Below, piece by piece: positions 19,237-28,352 of a DNA stretch of 64,000 nucleotides. Source of the stretch: Phenylobacterium parvum (GTDB taxonomy: Bacteria; Pseudomonadota; Alphaproteobacteria; Caulobacterales; Caulobacteraceae). Location: assembly GCF_003150835.1 (NCBI RefSeq), contig NZ_CP029479.1, positions 1,550,001 to 1,614,000 of the forward strand. Direction: 5' to 3'. Below the pieces are notes generated by a model that was not told the origin of the DNA, did no database searches, and saw nothing but the letters and a program-made list of their open reading frames with translations. Position 1 is the first letter of the stretch. Every line of letters begins with the position of its first letter. The translations under genes and the position numbers were made by a program.

Positions 19237-19977
19237 TCAGTCCCGGCCGAGAGCCGCCCGCGCGATGTCGTCCATGGTGTTGAACAGGAAGGTTGGCCGA
19301 TGGGCCTCCAGGATCTCGGGCCGGGCGTAGCCCCATGTCACCGCGCCGGAGTCGATCCCGGCCCGGGAGGCGGCCTCGATGTCCCGGGTCTCGTCGCCGA
19401 TGGACAGGACCTGGCCGTGCCGGGCCCCCGCACGCCGGATGACCTTCCTGAACTTGGGCGTCTTGCCGAACATGGACGCGCCGCAGGCATAGTGGCTGAT
19501 ACAACCTGCAAGCTCGGGACCCAGGATCTTCCGGACGTTGGCTTCGGAGTTGGAGCTGACCAGGGCCAGAACCACGCCAGCCTCATGGAGCGCCCGGATC
19601 AGGGCCGGCGACTCCGGGAAGAGCGGTATCTTCGAGGTGTTCTCGGAAACCAGCCGCCGGGTGTGCCGGGCGATGAAGGGCATCTTCCAGGCCGGCACCC
19701 GCATGTAGGCCACCACCTCGCGGCTGGACCGGCCGCGAAGCATGGCGATTTCGTCGTCGCTGATCTGGCGGAAGCGGAACCGGCGCGCGACATCATTGGC
19801 CATGCTGATGAACCAGTCAGCGCTGTCAGCCAGTGTTCCATCGAAATCGAAGATGACGAGCCGATAGGCCAAGCGTTTCCCCCCGGGCGACGACCGGCCG
19901 TCACCCTCCCCCTCTTCCGGTCGGGAATCCTGCACGATTGGCGCGCCGCGCGCCAGTCCCCCGGACCGGGCGCTCAT
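19237..19977 (-). CDS. HAD-superfamily phosphatase (Gph/phosphonatase-like)
   Basis: The 246-residue frame contains the HAD motif [10 protein letters not shown] (nucleophile Asp44, acid Asp46), motif [10 protein letters not shown], and motif [13 protein letters not shown] helical cap lies between motifs I and II. Its physiological substrate is unknown; phosphoglycolate-like or nucleotide monophosphate substrates are common in this group. The start is uncertain: ATG 19977 overlaps the folK stop by four bases (coupling), but gives 36 polar residues before the domain. A TTG just before [11 protein letters not shown] is the family-like alternative. Confidence 0.85.
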   Translation of the reverse strand: MSARSGGLARGAPIVQDSRPEEGEGDGRSSPGGKRLAYRLVIFDFDGTLADSADWFISMANDVARRFRFRQISDDEIAMLRGRSSREVVAYMRVPAWKMPFIARHTRRLVSENTSKIPLFPESPALIRALHEAGVVLALVSSNSEANVRKILGPELAGCISHYACGASMFGKTPKFRKVIRRAGARHGQVLSIGDETRDIEAASRAGIDSGAVTWGYARPEILEAHRPTFLFNTMDDIARAALGRD

Positions 19978-20510
19978 CGGGCCGGCCTCGCATCGCGTCC
20001 GGCGGTCGCCCGCCCCGCAAGCTCTGACGCGGTCAGGCCGAGGACCGGATGACGCCAGTCCGGGGCGATTTCGGCCAGGGGCCCCATGACGAAAAGCCTC
20101 TCGTGCGCCCGCGGATGCGGCAGGGTCAGGCCGGGCGACTGCATCAGGCTTCCTCCATGGTCTATCAGGTCCAGGTCCAGGGTCCGGTCGGCATTGCGGA
20201 CGCCCCGGGCCCGTCCGAAGCGGGCCTCGATCTCCAGGAGCCGCCGAATCGTCTCCTGAGGGGTGATCGTCGCCTCGACAATCGCGACCCCGTTGCGATA
20301 CTCATTCGCCGACGGGTCCGGCCATGGGGACGATCTCCACCAGCAGGACCGGCGAAGAATCGGCAATCCCGCCTCCGAGAAGAAAGACAGAGCGGCTTCG
20401 AGAAGATCCTCCGGCGACGCGTGATCGCCGGCCAGGTTGGACCCCAGCGCCACTACGGCCCGGACGGGCCTCCCGGCGACGACGCCAGACTCCGGAAAAC
20501 CCTGACTCAA
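19974..20510 (-). CDS. folK: 2-amino-4-hydroxy-6-hydroxymethyldihydropteridine diphosphokinase
   Basis: FolK transfers pyrophosphate from ATP to the pterin in folate synthesis. The 178-residue frame shows VVALGSNLAGD, the magnesium/ATP text RTLDLDLID, and LTLPHPRAHERLFVMGPLAEI. The only start that leaves the first beta strand whole is TTG 20510, which shares base 20510 with the first base of the divergent NYN-domain gene's ATG. A GTG inside the first strand would truncate it. No folP or folB is adjacent. Confidence 0.92.
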   Translation of the reverse strand: MSQGFPESGVVAGRPVRAVVALGSNLAGDHASPEDLLEAALSFFSEAGLPILRRSCWWRSSPWPDPSANEYRNGVAIVEATITPQETIRRLLEIEARFGRARGVRNADRTLDLDLIDHGGSLMQSPGLTLPHPRAHERLFVMGPLAEIAPDWRHPVLGLTASELAGRATAGRDARPAR

Positions 20511-21100
20511 TGACCTTCTACCCCACCGACAGGCTGGCGCTCTTCATCGACGGGGCCAACCTCTACTCCGCCGCCAAGGGCCTTGGCTTCGATATCGACT
20601 ACCGCAAGCTCCTCGACGAGTTCCGCAAGCGCGGGGTGCTCGTCAGGGCCTACTACTACACCGCCCTGGTCGAGGATCAGGAGTATTCCCCGATCCGCCC
20701 CCTGGTGGACTGGCTCGACTACAACGGCTTCCGGCTTGTCACCAAGCCCGCACGTGAATTCACCGACTCCCAGGGCCGCAAGCGCTGGCGCGGCGACATG
20801 GACGTGGAGATCGCCGTCGACATGATGGAGATGAGCGCCCACGCCGACCACATGGTGCTGTTCTCCGGCGACGGCGACTTCCGCGTGCTGGTCGAGGCCG
20901 TCCAGCGCCGCGGCGCCCGGGTGACGGTGGTCTCGACGGTGAAGTCCCAGCCGCCCATGGCCTCGGACGACCTGCGGCGCCAGTCGGACTCCTTCATCGA
21001 CCTGGCGGACCTGGCCGACCTGATCGGCCGTCCGTCGCGCCTTCCCCGGTTCATCCAGGAAAGCCGCGTCGGCGCTGACCGCGACGCCCCGGACGCCTGA
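20510..21100 (+). CDS. NYN-domain (LabA/DUF88-like) protein, putative RNase
   Basis: From ATG 20510 the protein has 196 residues. The PIN-like NYN fold shows LFIDGANLY near the N-terminus (Asp14), KRWRGDMDVEIAVDMMEM in the middle, and HMVLFSGDGDFRVLVEAVQRRG as the third acidic motif. The acids match the metal-binding positions of NYN/LabA nucleases. The family is widespread and poorly characterised; RNA cleavage is the usual guess. A longer upstream frame (from 20324) is rich in Arg/Pro and runs antisense to folK, so I reject it. The uracil-DNA glycosylase gene follows after 2 bases. Confidence 0.88.
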   Translation: MTFYPTDRLALFIDGANLYSAAKGLGFDIDYRKLLDEFRKRGVLVRAYYYTALVEDQEYSPIRPLVDWLDYNGFRLVTKPAREFTDSQGRKRWRGDMDVEIAVDMMEMSAHADHMVLFSGDGDFRVLVEAVQRRGARVTVVSTVKSQPPMASDDLRRQSDSFIDLADLADLIGRPSRLPRFIQESRVGADRDAPDA

Positions 21101-21102
21101 TC

Positions 21103-21756
21103 GTGGCCCTCGTCACGGCGGCGACCGGTCCCGAGCCGGACCGCGACTGCGGCCTCTGCCCCCGCCTCGTCGCCTACCGGGCCGAGAACCGGGCCCGGAA
21201 CCCGGACTGGTGGAACGGGCCCGCGCCCTCCTTCGGCGATGACCAGGCCAGGCTCCTTGTCCTGGGGCTGGCGCCCGGCCGCACGGGCGCCAACAGGACG
21301 GGTCGGCCCTTTACGGGCGACCACGCCGGGGTGATGCTTTTCGAGACCCTCCTGAAGACCGGGTTCGCCCGGGGCCGCTACGACGCCCGGCCCGACGACG
21401 GCCTGACCCTGGTCGACTGCATGATCTCGAACGCGGTGCGCTGCGCCCCTCCCGGCAACAAGCCCGAGACCTCCGAGGAGGCCGCGTGCCGCCCCTTCCT
21501 GGCCGCACGGCTCGCCGCCCTGCCCCGCCTGGAGGTGGTGGTGACCCTGGGCGACGTCTCCCGGCGCAACCTCCTGAGGTCCCTCGGCCTGCCCGCCTCG
21601 GCGGGGACCAGCGGCCATGGCGCGGAGTTCGAGGCCGGGCCCTACAGGGTCCTGAACAGCTACCACTGCTCGCGTCTCAACACGAACACGGGCCGGCTGA
21701 CCCCAGAGATGTTCGAGGCTGTCTTCCGGCGCGCCAGGAACCTGCTGGACGGCTGA
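21103..21756 (+). CDS. Family 5 uracil-DNA glycosylase (UdgB-like)
   Basis: The 217-residue enzyme removes uracil and some other deaminated bases from DNA. The family 5 marks are the early cysteines of an Fe-S cluster (CGLCPRL), the loop GLAPGRTGANRTGRPFTGD, then NAVRCAPPGNKP, and the late loop SYHCSRLNTNTGRLTPEMF. The start is GTG 21103, two bases after the NYN stop, so the genes are probably co-transcribed. A role in base-excision repair is likely. No dedicated endonuclease is adjacent. Confidence 0.92.
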   Translation: MALVTAATGPEPDRDCGLCPRLVAYRAENRARNPDWWNGPAPSFGDDQARLLVLGLAPGRTGANRTGRPFTGDHAGVMLFETLLKTGFARGRYDARPDDGLTLVDCMISNAVRCAPPGNKPETSEEAACRPFLAARLAALPRLEVVVTLGDVSRRNLLRSLGLPASAGTSGHGAEFEAGPYRVLNSYHCSRLNTNTGRLTPEMFEAVFRRARNLLDG

Positions 21757-21815
21757 CAAGCCCGGCCGGGCGGTCTAGGCAGGGAGACTGTCCTCGCAGG
21801 TCCCGGAGTCCCGCA

Positions 21816-23210
21816 ATGAGTTCCGCCGTGCGCGCCCTCGCCTTCACCGCCGCCCTCCTCGCCGCCCTGCCCGCCGTGGCGGCGCCTCCGGGCCCGGCCG
21901 ACCAGGCGCAGGCGCTCGAGATCCTGAAGTCCAGCATCAGCTACAGGACGACCGAAAGCGCCGGCCAGGCGACGATGCTGGCCTACGCCAACTGGCTCAA
22001 GGGCGTCCTGGTGAAGGCCGGATACCGCGAGGCGGACGTCACCGTGGAGCCCGTGGCCGGGACCGCCGTCCTCATCGGCCGCCTGCCGGGTCGCGACCCG
22101 TCTCGCAAGCCCCTGGTCATCTCCGGCCACATGGACGTGGTCGAGGCCCGGGCCGAGGACTGGACCCGCGATCCCTTCACGCCCGTCGTCGAGAAGGGCT
22201 ACGTCTTCGGACGGGGCGCAGCCGACAACAAGTTCGACGTCTCCATGGTCGTGGCCACCCTCGCCCGCCTCCGGGCCGAGAACTGGCGACCCGGGCGCGA
22301 CGTCATCCTCGCCCTCTCCGGCGACGAGGAAACCCTGATGCGCAGCACGGCCGTCCTGGCCCAGCGCCTGAAATCCGCCGATCTGGTGCTGAACGCGGAC
22401 GGCGGCGGCGGCGAGCTGGACGCCTCCGGCAAGGCGGTTTCTTACGGAATCCAGGGCGCCGAGAAGACCTACGCCGACTTCACCCTGCTGGCCGTGGACC
22501 CTGGCGGCCAGTCCAGCCGGCCAACCCCCGGCAACCCCATCTATCGCCTGGCGAGGGCGCTGGAGCGGATCGAGGCGCATCGCTTCCCCGTCCAGTCCAA
22601 CGAGATCACCCGCGCCTCACTGGCCGCCAGCGGCCGGGACCTGCAGGGACCGACCGGCGAGGCCCTCCGCCGGTTCGCCGCCGATCCGAACGACGCCGCG
22701 GCTGCGAAGGTGCTGTCGGACGACCCGTCCTGGGCGCCCTACCTGCGGACCACCTGCGTCGCCACCCTGGTCAGCGGTGGACACGCCAGCAACGCCCTGC
22801 CCCAGCGGGCCAGCGCCAACGTCAACTGCCGGATCTTCCCCGGGACGCCGTCAACTTCCGTCCTCCAGGTCCTGAAGGACATTGTCGCCGACCCGGCGAT
22901 CACCGTGACCCGCAATGACGACGGCTCCATCGACAGCCCCCCCTCGCCCCTGCGCCCTGACGTGGTGCGGGCGGTGACCAAGGCCGTGCATGCCGTCCAC
23001 CCCGGACTGGCCGTGGTGCCCGCCCAGTCGGCCGGGGCGACCGACAGCATGTACTTCCGCGCCGCCGGCGTTCCCAGCTACGGGGTCTCGGGCCTCTTTA
23101 CCCGGGATGACGACACCTACGCCCACGGCCTGAACGAGCGCGCGCCCCTGGCCGCCATTCCCGGCGCCCTTGTCCACTGGGACTCCCTGATCCGGGATCT
23201 GGGCCGGTAG
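21816..23210 (+). CDS. Secreted M20-family metallopeptidase
   Basis: From ATG 21816 the protein has 464 residues and a clear signal peptide (ending LPAVAA|P). The di-zinc site is recognisable: His105-x-Asp107 (VISGHMDVVE), Asp137 (GRGAADNKFD) and Glu171/Glu172 (LSGDEE). A dimerisation lid follows, and a late HGLNER His comes near the end. The M20A group (carboxypeptidase/ArgE/DapE-like) cleaves C-terminal or acyl-amino acid bonds. The signal peptide and the neighbouring D-aminoacylase-like gene suggest periplasmic amino-acid or peptide scavenging. Substrate is unknown. Confidence 0.9.
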   Translation: MSSAVRALAFTAALLAALPAVAAPPGPADQAQALEILKSSISYRTTESAGQATMLAYANWLKGVLVKAGYREADVTVEPVAGTAVLIGRLPGRDPSRKPLVISGHMDVVEARAEDWTRDPFTPVVEKGYVFGRGAADNKFDVSMVVATLARLRAENWRPGRDVILALSGDEETLMRSTAVLAQRLKSADLVLNADGGGGELDASGKAVSYGIQGAEKTYADFTLLAVDPGGQSSRPTPGNPIYRLARALERIEAHRFPVQSNEITRASLAASGRDLQGPTGEALRRFAADPNDAAAAKVLSDDPSWAPYLRTTCVATLVSGGHASNALPQRASANVNCRIFPGTPSTSVLQVLKDIVADPAITVTRNDDGSIDSPPSPLRPDVVRAVTKAVHAVHPGLAVVPAQSAGATDSMYFRAAGVPSYGVSGLFTRDDDTYAHGLNERAPLAAIPGALVHWDSLIRDLGR

Positions 23211-23242
23211 GTCCCGGGACAAATCTCCACGGGGCGGGCGTC

Positions 23243-24247
23243 ATGAGCCAGGGCGGGTGCTGCGGGCCGACCGAGACGGCCGGCGTCCGGGTCCGGGCCG
23301 TTGGCCCGCGTGCGACGCCTGGCGAGGAAGCCGCCGGTCCCGTCGGCCCGGTCCCTGACCTGTCCCTGGTCTCCCTGCCGGGTGGAGAGTTCCTGATGGG
23401 CAGCAACGCTGGCGAGGGCGAGCCCGCCGATGGCGAGGGGCCTGCGCGTCCGGTCTGGCTGTCGCCGTTCCGCATCGCGCGCACCGCCGTCACCAACCGC
23501 CAGTTCGCCGCCTTCGTGGAGGTCACCGGCTACGTCACATATGCCGAGGAGGTGGGCTCAAGCTTCGTCTTCGCGGGCCTGTTGCCGGACGACTTTCCCC
23601 CCACCCGCGGCCTCGTCGATGCGCCCTGGTGGCGCGAGACGCCGCAGGCCTGCTGGCGCCGGCCCGAGGGAATCGGATCGGACTGGCGCGGGCGCGAGGA
23701 CCACCCCGTCGTCCATGTGAGTTGGCACGACGCCCTCGCCTTCTGCAGGTGGTCAGGCCTGCGCCTGCCGACCGAGGCGCAGTGGGAGTACGCGGCCCGC
23801 GGGGGCCTGGAGGGCCGCCGCTATCCCTGGGGCGACGACCTCAACCCGGGCGGTGAACATGCCTGCAATGTCTGGCAGGGGCGTTTTCCCCTTCGGAACG
23901 AATGTGCGGACGGTCACGCGGGGACCGCGCCCGCCGATGCCTATCCGCCGAACGGCTTCGGCCTGCACAATACCTGCGGCAATGTCTGGGAATGGTGCGC
24001 CGACCGGTTCAGCGCCCCCCATCCCCCTGGACCGCTGCGCGATCCCGCCGGCCCGTCCTGGGGCGAGCGGCGGGTGATCCGCGGCGGCAGCTATCTTTGC
24101 CACGAGAGCTACTGCTTCCGCTTTCGCGTGGCGGCCAGAAGCGCCAACATGCCCGAGGCCACCGCCGGACATATGGGCTTTCGCTGCGCCGCCGACGCCC
24201 TGCCCGACGACCCTGACCCCAATCCCTCCCGAAAGGACACCCGATGA
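23243..24247 (+). CDS. Formylglycine-generating enzyme (SUMF1 family), sulfatase activator
   Basis: The 334-residue protein converts an active-site cysteine of sulfatases into C-alpha-formylglycine. The FGE-sulfatase domain is well preserved: LPGGEFLMGSN, TNRQFAAFVEVTGY, VSWHDALAFCRW, LPTEAQWEYAARGG, NTCGNVWEWCAD and RVIRGGSYLCHESYCFRFR. Cys286 and Cys291 match the two catalytic/copper-binding cysteines of human SUMF1, so this should be a true aerobic FGE and not a look-alike of the same fold that lacks them. No export signal is seen. The stop overlaps the sulfatase start by four bases (24244-24247). Confidence 0.95.
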   Translation: MSQGGCCGPTETAGVRVRAVGPRATPGEEAAGPVGPVPDLSLVSLPGGEFLMGSNAGEGEPADGEGPARPVWLSPFRIARTAVTNRQFAAFVEVTGYVTYAEEVGSSFVFAGLLPDDFPPTRGLVDAPWWRETPQACWRRPEGIGSDWRGREDHPVVHVSWHDALAFCRWSGLRLPTEAQWEYAARGGLEGRRYPWGDDLNPGGEHACNVWQGRFPLRNECADGHAGTAPADAYPPNGFGLHNTCGNVWEWCADRFSAPHPPGPLRDPAGPSWGERRVIRGGSYLCHESYCFRFRVAARSANMPEATAGHMGFRCAADALPDDPDPNPSRKDTR

Positions 24248-26484
24248 GCCCGACGCCCAACCGCAACGGCCTTGGCCTGACCGCCAGCGAGTCCCGGCCG
24301 TTCTGGCCCGAGCCGGCGCGGGCCCCGTCGGGCGCCCCCAATGTGGTCTGCATTGTCTTCGATGACCTCGGTTTTGCGGACCTGGGCTGCTACGGCTCCG
24401 AGATCGCCACGCCGAACATCGACGCCCTGGCCGCCGGAGGCCTGCGCTACACCAACTTCCACACGACGGCCCTGTGCTCGCCGACCCGCGCCGCCCTGCT
24501 GACCGGTCGCAACCACCACTCGGTGGGCATGGGCGGGCTGGCCGACTGGGATCTTGGCTTTCCGGGCATGCGCGGGCGCATCGCCCGCAGCGCCGGCACC
24601 CTGGCCGAGATGCTGCGGCCCGCCGGCTACAACACCTTCGCCACCGGCAAGTGGCACCTGACGCCCACCTTCGAGACCTCGCAGGCCGGCCCCTTCGACC
24701 AGTGGCCCCTGCAGCGCGGCTTCGACCGTTACTATGGATTCCTCGAGGGCGAGACCAGCCAGTGGCACCCCGAACTGGTGCTCGACAACCACCACATCGA
24801 GGCGCCGGACCACGAGGGCTATCACCTGTCCGAGGACATCGTTGACCAGTCCATCGGCTTCATCCGCGCCCAGCGCACCATCACGCCCGAGAAGCCCTTC
24901 TTCCTCTACATGTGCCTGGGCGCCCAGCATGCGCCGCACCATGCGCCCAAGGCCTTCATCGACCGCTATGAGTCCGTCTTCGAAAAGGGTTGGGACGCCA
25001 CCCGGGCCGACCGCCTCGCCCGACAGAAGGCCCTGGGCCTGGTCCCCGCCGACACCGTCCTGCCTGAGCGTAATCCGGGGGTGAAGCCCTGGGACGCCCT
25101 GAGCGATGACGAGCGCCGGCTGGCCGTGCGGCTCCAGGCGGCTTTCGCGGGCATGCTCGAGCACGCCGACCTGCAGGTGGGCCGGTTGGTGAACTGGCTG
25201 CGCGAGCAGGGGTGCCTGGAGAACACCCTGATCACCCTGATCTCGGACAATGGCGCCAGCCAGGAGGGCTCGCCCTTCGGCACTGTGAACGCCCTTCGCT
25301 ACTTCAACGGCGTGCGCGACACCCTGGCCGAGAATCTCGAGCACATCGACGCCATCGGCGAGGCCCACCTCAACAACAACTACCCGTTGGGCTGGGCCAT
25401 GGCAGGCAACACCCCGCTCAAGCGCTACAAGCAGAACACCCATGGCGGCGGGGTCCGTGACCCGATGATCGTGCACTGGCCGGCGGGCATCCCGCAGGGC
25501 GGCGAGATCCGCCACCAGTTCCACCATGTCTGCGACATCACGCCGACCGTGCTCGAGGTGACGGGCGTGCAGGCCCCGGCCGAGATCCACGGGGTCACCC
25601 AGCAGCCCATCGAGGGGACCAGCTTCGCCTACTCCTTCGGTGGAGGCGCCGAGCCTACCCGCAAGCGGACACAGTACTTCGAGATGCTCGGCCACCGGGG
25701 CATCTGGCATGAGGGCTGGAAGGCGGTGACCTGGCACAAGCCCGGGACCGCCTTCGACGCCGACCAGTGGGAGCTTTACAACCTGGACCAGGACTTCAAC
25801 GAAATGCACGACCTGGCCGGGCAGGAGCCTGCGCGCCTGCAGGCGATGGTCGCGCGCTGGTTCTCGGAAGCCGGGGCCTGCAACGTCCTGCCCCTGGACG
25901 ACACCCTGAACCGCTTCGTCAGCTCCAACCCGCACAGCGTGGCGTCACGGCGGTCCTGGGTGCTCCAGCCCGGGGGCGGCCGCATTCCGCAGGCCGCCGC
26001 GCCCGACATCCGCAACCGCTCCTACCGGATCGACGCCCAAGTCGAGATCCCGGAGGGCGGCGCCGAGGGCGTGCTCATCGCCCAGGGCGACTGGTGCGGC
26101 GGCTACGCCCTCTACCTGAAGGACGGCCATCTCATCCACGATTACAACTTCGTGAACCGCCACTACGTCGCCCGGTCGGCCCGGCCCGTGCCGGCGGGCC
26201 GCCACACCCTGAGCTGGGTGGTGCGCAAGACCGGCGAGTACACCGCCGAGGGCGAACTGCGGATCGACGACGAACCCTGCGGGTCGGCGGTGCTGCCGCA
26301 GACCTACCGCGCACAGGCCTCCTTCATCGGCATGGAGATCGGGCGGGCGCCCAAGCCGGCGGTGTCGGACTTCGTTGCGCCCTTCCCCTTCACCGGCGTC
26401 CTGCACCGCGTGGAGGTCGAACTCGGGGATGACCAGCAGACCGACGCCCAGGCCAGCCTCGAGGCGGCCCTGCGCCGGCAGTAG
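24244..26484 (+). CDS. Cys-type arylsulfatase (type I sulfatase)
   Basis: The 746-residue protein has the sulfatase signature CSPTRAALLTGRN; Cys78 would be turned into formylglycine by the overlapping FGE gene. The metal ligands Asp40-Asp41 (VFDDLGFADLG) and the later SDNGASQEG are present, along with GKWHL. There is no signal peptide, so the enzyme should be cytoplasmic. After the alkaline-phosphatase-like fold, about 180 residues form a beta-rich C-terminal region with LamG-like pattern (GVLIAQGDWCGGYALYLKDG), common in long sulfatases. It hydrolyses sulfate esters; the organic part is unknown. Coupled translation suggests FGE and its client are made together. Confidence 0.95.
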   Translation: MSPTPNRNGLGLTASESRPFWPEPARAPSGAPNVVCIVFDDLGFADLGCYGSEIATPNIDALAAGGLRYTNFHTTALCSPTRAALLTGRNHHSVGMGGLADWDLGFPGMRGRIARSAGTLAEMLRPAGYNTFATGKWHLTPTFETSQAGPFDQWPLQRGFDRYYGFLEGETSQWHPELVLDNHHIEAPDHEGYHLSEDIVDQSIGFIRAQRTITPEKPFFLYMCLGAQHAPHHAPKAFIDRYESVFEKGWDATRADRLARQKALGLVPADTVLPERNPGVKPWDALSDDERRLAVRLQAAFAGMLEHADLQVGRLVNWLREQGCLENTLITLISDNGASQEGSPFGTVNALRYFNGVRDTLAENLEHIDAIGEAHLNNNYPLGWAMAGNTPLKRYKQNTHGGGVRDPMIVHWPAGIPQGGEIRHQFHHVCDITPTVLEVTGVQAPAEIHGVTQQPIEGTSFAYSFGGGAEPTRKRTQYFEMLGHRGIWHEGWKAVTWHKPGTAFDADQWELYNLDQDFNEMHDLAGQEPARLQAMVARWFSEAGACNVLPLDDTLNRFVSSNPHSVASRRSWVLQPGGGRIPQAAAPDIRNRSYRIDAQVEIPEGGAEGVLIAQGDWCGGYALYLKDGHLIHDYNFVNRHYVARSARPVPAGRHTLSWVVRKTGEYTAEGELRIDDEPCGSAVLPQTYRAQASFIGMEIGRAPKPAVSDFVAPFPFTGVLHRVEVELGDDQQTDAQASLEAALRRQ

Positions 26485-26503
26485 GGCCTTGGGCAAAGGA
26501 CTG

Positions 26504-26520
26504 GAAACCTGCCGGGTTTC
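26504..26520. terminator. Small hairpin after the sulfatase gene
   Basis: GAAACC (26504-26509) and GGTTTC (26515-26520) form a 6-bp stem with a 5-base loop, 20 bases after the sulfatase stop. No T-run follows. It might separate the sulfatase unit from the amidohydrolase gene. Confidence 0.25.
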
Positions 26521-26585
26521 GGCCCTAGAGTGGTGCGGAATTTCAGACCGGCGCAATGCTGGCGCTCATTTGGGAAGACGACGAC

Positions 26586-28340
26586 ATGCTGGACCTGATC
26601 ATCCGGGGCGGGACTGTGGTGGACGGGACGGGCGCAGCGCCCGCCGTCGGGGACATCGGGATCCAGGGCGACCGCATCGTCGCCGTGGGCAAGGTCGAGG
26701 GCCCCGCCCGGCGCGAGATCGACGCCACCGGCCTGATCGTCACCCCCGGCTGGGTGGACATCCACACCCACTACGACGGCCAGGCCACCTGGGATGCGGT
26801 CATGGCGCCGTCCAGCTGGCACGGCGTGACGACGGCGATCATGGGCAACTGCGGGGTCGGCTTCGCCCCCGTCCGCCCGGGCAGCCAGGACTTCCTGATC
26901 GAGCTCATGGAAGGGGTCGAGGACATTCCCGGCGCCGCCCTGGCCGAGGGCATCGACTGGAAGTGGGAGACCTTCCCCGAATACCTCGACGCCCTGGAGT
27001 CCAAGCCCCGCGCCATCGACGTGGGCGTCCACGTGCCCCACGGCTCGGTCCGGGCCTATGTCCTGGGTGACCGCTGCAACACCGACTACAAGCCCGACGC
27101 GGGCGAGATCGCCGAGATGGCCCAGATCGTGCGCGAGGGCGTCGCCGCCGGCGCCCTGGGCTTCTCGACCTCCCGCACCCTGCTGCACAAGGACGTCCAC
27201 GGCGTCCACGTTCCCGGCACCTTCGCCGGCTCGGACGAGATGCTGGCCCTCGGCCTGTCCATGAAGGGCCTCACCCACGGCGTCTTCGAGATGGTCTCCG
27301 ACCACCTGGGCGACGATGACGAGTGGGCCTGGGTGAAGGGCTTCGTGGAGGAGACCGGCCTGCCCGTCACCCTCGTGGCCACCTCGGCCGGCGCCTATCA
27401 GGGCGACAAGATGTTCAACATCGCCGAGGAGTCCCGCCAGAAGGGCATGGACATCCGGCCGCAGATCGCCGGCCGGCCCACAGGCGTGCTGCACGGCCTG
27501 ACCTCCAACTTCCACATCTTCCTGGCCAGCCCGACCTGGAAGTCCGAGCTTGAGGCCCTGTCCGTCGAGGACAAGGTGGCCGCCATGGGCCGCCCGGATA
27601 TCCGCGCCGCCCTGCTCGCCGAAGACTCCCCCCTGATCCGCGCCGCCACGTCGGCGCCGGTGGGTGGCCAGGTCGCCGGCCTCGATGGCCTCCTGTGGCG
27701 CATCTTCCCCCTGGGCGAGCGCCCGAACTACGAGCCCGACCGCGAGGGCAGTGTGGCGGGCCTGGCCGAGGCCGCGGGCGTCTCCCCTGTGGAGATGATG
27801 TACGACCTCCTGCTGCGGGATGGCGGTCGCGAGCTCTTCTACCAGCCCCTCGGCGGCTACCAGACCTACAACTTCGACTTCTTCCGCAAGAACATGCAGC
27901 ACCCGAACGTGCTGTTCGGCCTGTCTGACGGCGGCGCCCATTGCGGGGTCATCGCCGACGCGGGCATGCCCAGCTTCATCCTCACCCACTGGGCCCGGGA
28001 CCGGGTGAAGGGCGAGCAGTTCCCCCTGGAGTTCCTGGTCCGCAAGCTGACCAGCGACACCGCCCGGGCCTACGGCCTGAATGACCGCGGCCGGATCGCG
28101 CCAGGCCTGCTGGCCGACCTGAACGTCATCGACTTCGAGGCCCTGCGCCTGTTCCGCCCCGAAGCCATCCACGACCTGCCGGCCGGCGGCCGGCGCCTTG
28201 TCCAGCGGGTCGAAGGCTATCGCTACACGGTCAAGTCCGGCCAGGTGACCTTCGAGGACGGCCAGCACACCGGCGCCCTCCCCGGCGGCCTGGTCCGAGG
28301 CGGCCGCGAGGCGGTGATCCTGGCGGAAGCCGCGGAATAG
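26586..28340 (+). CDS. N-acyl-D-amino-acid deacylase family amidohydrolase
   Basis: From ATG 26586 (GGGAAG about 8 bases upstream) the protein has 584 residues; an earlier ATG at 26556 adds ten residues and lacks that site. It is an amidohydrolase-superfamily enzyme: DLIIRGGTVVDGTG, PGWVDIHTHYDGQATWD (metal-binding HxH), EHAGG-like texts replaced by GVHVPHGSVRAYVLGD, GLLADLNVIDFE and the C-terminal beta-sandwich. This matches D-aminoacylases and related deacylases of about 500-600 residues. It probably removes acyl groups from D-amino acids. A signal peptide is absent. Confidence 0.88.
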   Translation: MLDLIIRGGTVVDGTGAAPAVGDIGIQGDRIVAVGKVEGPARREIDATGLIVTPGWVDIHTHYDGQATWDAVMAPSSWHGVTTAIMGNCGVGFAPVRPGSQDFLIELMEGVEDIPGAALAEGIDWKWETFPEYLDALESKPRAIDVGVHVPHGSVRAYVLGDRCNTDYKPDAGEIAEMAQIVREGVAAGALGFSTSRTLLHKDVHGVHVPGTFAGSDEMLALGLSMKGLTHGVFEMVSDHLGDDDEWAWVKGFVEETGLPVTLVATSAGAYQGDKMFNIAEESRQKGMDIRPQIAGRPTGVLHGLTSNFHIFLASPTWKSELEALSVEDKVAAMGRPDIRAALLAEDSPLIRAATSAPVGGQVAGLDGLLWRIFPLGERPNYEPDREGSVAGLAEAAGVSPVEMMYDLLLRDGGRELFYQPLGGYQTYNFDFFRKNMQHPNVLFGLSDGGAHCGVIADAGMPSFILTHWARDRVKGEQFPLEFLVRKLTSDTARAYGLNDRGRIAPGLLADLNVIDFEALRLFRPEAIHDLPAGGRRLVQRVEGYRYTVKSGQVTFEDGQHTGALPGGLVRGGREAVILAEAAE

Positions 28341-28352
28341 GACCGGGATTCT

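Noticed and set aside
24109..28268. Two long antisense frames opposite the sulfatase and the amidohydrolase
   Set aside because: Shadow frames; no start context and no recognisable domain.
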